16,361 bases of DNA from JAEZFI01 sp044508215. GTDB lineage: Bacteria; Actinomycetota; Acidimicrobiia; Acidimicrobiales; Microtrichaceae. Under the pieces are notes generated by a model. The model was not told where the DNA came from, made no database searches, and saw nothing but the letters and a program-made list of their open reading frames with translations. This document shows, piece after piece, positions 13,306 through 16,361 of the stretch; positions within the stretch are counted from its first letter, which is position 1; the number at the start of each line of letters is the position of its first letter. The stretch covers positions 1-16,361 of the forward strand of contig JBIQID010000065.1 of the NCBI GenBank assembly GCA_044508215.1, written 5' to 3'. The translations under genes were made by a program, and so were the position numbers.

Positions 13306-14274
13306 ATGATCGCGTTGGGCTACACGGCATCGAGCGAGGAGCACACGCCGAGCGACCTGGTGGCCAACGTGAGGGCCGCGGAGGAGGCGGGGTTCGACTT
13401 CTGCTCGATGTCGGACCACTTCCACCCGTGGGTGGGCGAGCAGGGGCACAGCCCGTTCGTGTGGTCGGTGCTCGGCGCCGTCGCCGCTGCCACGGAACGC
13501 ATCGAGGTCGTCACCGGGGTGACCTGCCCCACCGTGCGGATGCACCCTGTGATCAACGCCCACGCGGCGGCCACCACGGCGCTCCTGTTCGAGGGCCGCT
13601 TCTCGTTCGGCGTCGGCAGCGGCGAGGCGCTCAACGAGCACGTGCTCGGCGACCGCTGGCCGGCCCCTGAGATCCGGCTGGAGATGTTGGAAGAGGCGGT
13701 GGAGGTGATCCGCAAGCTCTGGACCGGGGAGACCGTCGACCACCGTGGCCGGCACTACACCGTGGAGAACGCCAAGCTCTTCGATCCACCCGACCCGGCG
13801 CCGCCGCTCCTCGTGAGCGGGTTCGGTCCGATGGCGGTCGAGCTGGCCGCACGGATCGGCGACGGGCTCTTCAGCCACGCTGATGCCGAGATGGCGGAGA
13901 AGTTCAAGGGCGCCGGCGGGAAGGGCCCGCTCTACGCGCAGCTGAACATCTGCTGGGGCGAGGACAAGGAGAAGTGCGCCGAGACAGTGCACCGCATCTG
14001 GCCGAACAGCGCCATCCCGGGCCAGCTCGCACAGGAACTGCCGATGTGGAGCCACTTCGAGCAGGCCGCCCAGCTGGTGACGCAGGAGGATGCGGTGCAG
14101 AGCGTGACCCACGGTCCCGACGTGGAGGAGTACGTCACGGCGTTCCGTGAGTACGTGGACGCCGGCTTCGACCACGTCTACTTCCACCAGATCGGCCCGG
14201 ACCAGGCCGGCTTCATCGACGCGTGGAACGGCGAGCTGGGCGACGCCATCCGGGAAGCCGCCGCAGGTTCCTGA
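13306..14274 (+). CDS. LLM-class F420-dependent oxidoreductase, glucose-6-phosphate dehydrogenase family (FGD-like)
   Basis: A predicted TIM-barrel flavin-like oxidoreductase using coenzyme F420. The 322-residue protein follows mycobacterial FGD1 closely: LGYTASSEEHTPSDL (4-18); SDHFHPW (36-42) with His38 and Trp42 matching the F420-stacking and catalytic His40/Trp44; GVGSGEALNE (102-111) with Glu107 matching catalytic Glu109; and LWTGETVDHRGRHY (138-151). The phosphate pocket differs: where FGD1 has a Thr-Ser-Gly-Lys after 'AGDG', this protein has Phe-Ser-His-Ala-Asp (189-193), so glucose 6-phosphate may not be the substrate. The start ATG 13306 has a perfect GAGGAGG; the reading from 13189 lacks one and would include the promoter. 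The gene stands alone, with a 14-nt tandem repeat beginning at its stop codon. Confidence 0.92.
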   Translation: MIALGYTASSEEHTPSDLVANVRAAEEAGFDFCSMSDHFHPWVGEQGHSPFVWSVLGAVAAATERIEVVTGVTCPTVRMHPVINAHAAATTALLFEGRFSFGVGSGEALNEHVLGDRWPAPEIRLEMLEEAVEVIRKLWTGETVDHRGRHYTVENAKLFDPPDPAPPLLVSGFGPMAVELAARIGDGLFSHADAEMAEKFKGAGGKGPLYAQLNICWGEDKEKCAETVHRIWPNSAIPGQLAQELPMWSHFEQAAQLVTQEDAVQSVTHGPDVEEYVTAFREYVDAGFDHVYFHQIGPDQAGFIDAWNGELGDAIREAAAGS

Positions 14275-14350
14275 CGAGAGCCTCCTGACAGAGGCGTCCC
14301 GGCAGAGGCCTCCCGACAGAGGCGTCCCGACAGAGGTCTCCGACAAACGG
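14267..14350 (+). repeat. 14-nt tandem repeat array, six imperfect units
   Basis: Contiguous 14-nt units start at 14267, 14281, 14295, 14309, 14323 and 14337. The four inner ones follow CSTCCCGACAGAGG with at most one or two changes; the outer two are degenerate. Units 14281 and 14309 are themselves small inverted repeats (CCTC-N6-GAGG). The first unit contains the TGA of the LLM gene, so the array begins inside the coding end and continues through its 3' region. Confidence 0.85.
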
Positions 14351-14436
14351 AAGCGAAGCTCTCACATCGGAGCGGAGTGCTGCCGATCGTCTCCCGTCAC
14401 GCTGCGTCAGCGGCGTCTTCTCCGGGAGAGAACCGA
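14351..14436 (+). other. Leader region of the lectin gene, no recognised promoter
   Basis: Eighty-six bases between the tandem repeat and ATG 14437. The only clear signal is the ribosome site GGGAGAG at 14424-14430, six bases before the ATG. I see no GGGTAC-type or other convincing promoter here; together with the repeats, the gap after the LLM gene is 162 nt. Confidence 0.5.
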
Positions 14437-16361
14437 ATGCAGCTCCACCCTTCGTCCAGGCTCCGCGCGGCGGTTCGTCGATGGACCGCCAAGCTGGCGG
14501 TCCTGTCGCTGATCGCGGGTGGCGGGGTGCTGGTCTTCCAGGCCCCGGCGGCCGCCGCCGGGACCGTGCTGCTCGAGGACGACTTCATGCAGCCCATCGT
14601 CACCTCCGCCGAGTACCGGGTGGGCGGTTCGTTCACCCCGTGCCTCACGGCTGCCGGATCCGGCACCTCGACGCCGGGACGGTGCGTCGGCGCCAGCGAC
14701 CCCGCCGGCCAGGGCGCGCTCCGTCTGACCTCCGCCGGCACCGCCCAGGCCGGCTTCCTCCTCTACGACCACCCGCTGCCCACGAAGGCGGGGCTCGACA
14801 TCTCGTTCCAGATGTACCAGTACGGCGGTGACGGCGCGGATGGGATCAGCTTCTTCCTCACCGACGGCTCCACGACCCTGTCCCAGGCGGGCCCGTCGGG
14901 CGGCTCGCTCGGCTACCAGTTCAAGCAGGCGACCGGTGAGCCCGGGCTCGCGAACGCCCTCCTCGGGGTGGGGTTCGACGCCTACGGCAACTTCCCGCAG
15001 GAGTCGAACGACCCGAGCTGCCCGATCGTCCCGGTGTTCAGCCCGGCGAACCCGTTCCAGTTCCGGGACAGCATCACGGTGCGGGGCCCAGCCGGCCCCG
15101 GCGGGCTCAGCGGCTACTGCGTCCTCGGCAACCCGGTCACGCTGCCCGGCGGGATCGACAACACGGGTGCTGCGACCCGTGCCGCAGCGCTCCGCTCGAT
15201 CCGGATCGTCATCGACCCGCCCAGCGACCCGTCACCGATGGTGACGGTCTACGTGGGGGGCGTGCAGCGGGTGCAGGTCCCGCAGCCGGACGTCCTCGAC
15301 AGCACGCCGACCTTCAAGTTCGGGTGGGCGGCCTCGACGGGCGGATCCACGAACATCCACGAGATCAACTTCCTCTCGGTCCAGTCGGTGGACCCGATCC
15401 TTCCGGAGCTCTCCCTCAGTTCTTCGTCCGCCACGACGATCGACGCGGGTGCCACCGCGACCGTCACCATGACGCCGTCGCTGTCGGCTGCTGCCGGCCC
15501 TGAGACGGAGCCCGTCACTCTCGATCTGTCGGTGCCTGCGGGCATGTCGTTCGGGGGGACGCCCTCCGGAACGGGCTGGGTGTGCGCCGCGCCCGCCGGC
15601 ACCTCCACCCAGTGCACCTACACGCCCGCTCAGCGGATGCTGCCCGGCACGACGCTGCCGGCGGTCTCCGTCCCCCTGATCACGACCGGCAGCGGGGTGT
15701 TCTCGGTGACGGGCGTCGTCGACTCGTCCGACAACGACAGCTCGCTCGCCGTGCGCACCGCTAGCACCGCGGTCACCGTGCGACCTGTTGCATCGGCCGT
15801 CACCGGCACCGCGGTCGCATCGGCAACCGCGCCGGCATCCGTGACGCTGCAGCCGACCGCGTCCACCGGCACCGGCCCGTTTGCCTGGGCGGTCACGACG
15901 GCACCGAACCCGACGAAGGGCACCGCCACCATCGACGCGTCGACGGGCGAGATCACCTTCACTCCTGCAACGGGGGCGAGCGGTCGCAGCACGTTCGGTT
16001 ACTCGGTCACCGGCGACGGCGTGACCAGCCAGCCCGCCGCCGCCACCGTCGACATCGCACCGGTCGCCCCGGCCCGCTCGGCGACGACCGATCACGACAC
16101 CAACGTGGTGATCTCGCTGCCGTCGACACCCGTGGGCACGGGGCCGTTCACCTATGAGATCGGCACTGCGCCCCCCGTCTGGGCCGGCAGCGCGAGCATC
16201 AACTCGACCACCGGGGCGATCACCTTCGATCCGGCCGCCGGCTTCAGCGGCCCCACCTCGTTCACCTACGTCGCCCGCGACGCGGACGGCATCGCGAGCG
16301 CGCCGGCGCAGGTCGAGGCGACCGTCCGTCCGGCAAGCGCAACGCTGTCGGTCAACGTGGT
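14437..16361 (+). CDS. Secreted L-type lectin-domain protein with Ig/cadherin-like repeats, partial (C-terminus beyond the window)
   Basis: An open frame of 641 codons with no stop, running off the right edge. Residues 1-41 are a signal peptide: a basic start (RLRAAVRRW), a hydrophobic core (LAVLSLIAGGGVLVF), then AxA-type cleavage near PAAAA. Residues about 44-318 match bacterial L-type (legume-like) lectin domains: LLEDDF (45-50), GADGISFFLTDG (133-144), GGSLGY, GVGFDAYGNF (177-186) and a closing strand IHEINFLSVQS (307-317). Residues about 320-448 resemble a DUF11/CARDB-type beta-sandwich. Two Ig/cadherin-like repeats of about 90 residues follow (about 452-545 and 546-637), each with GTGPF, then a STGEITF/TTGAITF turn, then FxYxVxxDG. 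Likely a cell-surface or secreted carbohydrate-binding adhesin; more repeats and perhaps an anchor are expected beyond the edge. A ribosome site, GGGAGAG, lies 6 nt upstream. Confidence 0.85.
   Translation, partial: MQLHPSSRLRAAVRRWTAKLAVLSLIAGGGVLVFQAPAAAAGTVLLEDDFMQPIVTSAEYRVGGSFTPCLTAAGSGTSTPGRCVGASDPAGQGALRLTSAGTAQAGFLLYDHPLPTKAGLDISFQMYQYGGDGADGISFFLTDGSTTLSQAGPSGGSLGYQFKQATGEPGLANALLGVGFDAYGNFPQESNDPSCPIVPVFSPANPFQFRDSITVRGPAGPGGLSGYCVLGNPVTLPGGIDNTGAATRAAALRSIRIVIDPPSDPSPMVTVYVGGVQRVQVPQPDVLDSTPTFKFGWAASTGGSTNIHEINFLSVQSVDPILPELSLSSSSATTIDAGATATVTMTPSLSAAAGPETEPVTLDLSVPAGMSFGGTPSGTGWVCAAPAGTSTQCTYTPAQRMLPGTTLPAVSVPLITTGSGVFSVTGVVDSSDNDSSLAVRTASTAVTVRPVASAVTGTAVASATAPASVTLQPTASTGTGPFAWAVTTAPNPTKGTATIDASTGEITFTPATGASGRSTFGYSVTGDGVTSQPAAATVDIAPVAPARSATTDHDTNVVISLPSTPVGTGPFTYEIGTAPPVWAGSASINSTTGAITFDPAAGFSGPTSFTYVARDADGIASAPAQVEATVRPASATLSVNV

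Noticed and set aside
14267..14350. The 14-nt repeats as a CRISPR array
   Set aside because: Units are contiguous with no spacers and far too short for CRISPR repeats, and no cas genes are nearby.
14483..14503. Inverted repeat GGACCGCC-AAGCT-GGCGGTCC inside the signal-peptide coding region of the lectin gene
   Set aside because: An 8-bp arm is easily produced by GC-rich coding sequence; no reason to assign a regulatory role.

Overview
The window is very GC-rich DNA (roughly 70% by eye) with many GTG starts, 4-nt start/stop overlaps, an F420-type oxidoreductase and actinobacterial helicase and release-factor-like families. This points to an Actinomycetota chromosome. A member of Acidimicrobiia (Iamia/Ilumatobacter-like) is my best guess, but that is inference from gene style and not proven. 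I see no tRNA, rRNA, CRISPR array, transposase or prophage gene.

Layout from left to right. (1) 47-1216, minus: an Rv2629/Balon-like relative of archaeo-eukaryotic release factors, divergent from (2) a two-gene oxidative pentose phosphate operon, gnd-zwf (1327-3866, plus, joined by a GTGA overlap). (3) A convergent patatin-like lipase (3909-4895, minus). (4) A long run of minus-strand genes from 11673 down to 4989: two tiny disordered proteins, a RecQ-family helicase, a histidine phosphatase, an ADP-dependent NAD(P)H-hydrate dehydratase, then a STAS anti-sigma antagonist and a membrane sensor SpoIIE-type phosphatase. (5) Divergent from that run, a stand-alone CinA/PncC amidohydrolase (11806-12348, plus), ending at a perfect 34-bp palindrome. 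(6) A minus-strand pair, a 126-aa zinc-ribbon protein and a 76-aa acidic protein (13138 to 12430), divergent from an F420-dependent glucose-6-phosphate dehydrogenase-family LLM oxidoreductase (13306-14274, plus). (7) A 14-nt tandem repeat, then a secreted L-type-lectin/Ig-repeat protein (14437 onward, plus) that is still open at the right edge.

The most interesting signal is regulatory. The string GGTT-N16-GGGTAC, the look of a sigma-B/sigma-F general-stress promoter, occurs three times exactly (upstream of the 71-aa protein, the zinc-ribbon protein and the LLM oxidoreductase). It occurs once with N17 (cinA) and once as GGTT-N16-GGGAAC (patatin). All five point at a gene start. In three of them only 9-10 nt separate the -10 from an ATG that has no Shine-Dalgarno, which suggests leaderless transcripts. 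In the other two a 41-52 nt leader carries a perfect GAGGAGG. The same window encodes a STAS protein and a sensor-linked SpoIIE phosphatase, the components that normally release such sigma factors by partner switching. The simplest reading is a stress regulon with part of its control circuit nearby. It would cover membrane lipid hydrolysis, NAD(P)/F420 redox upkeep, DNA repair and small disordered proteins; a ribosome-hibernation-like factor may belong to it too. The sigma factor and anti-sigma kinase themselves are not in the window.
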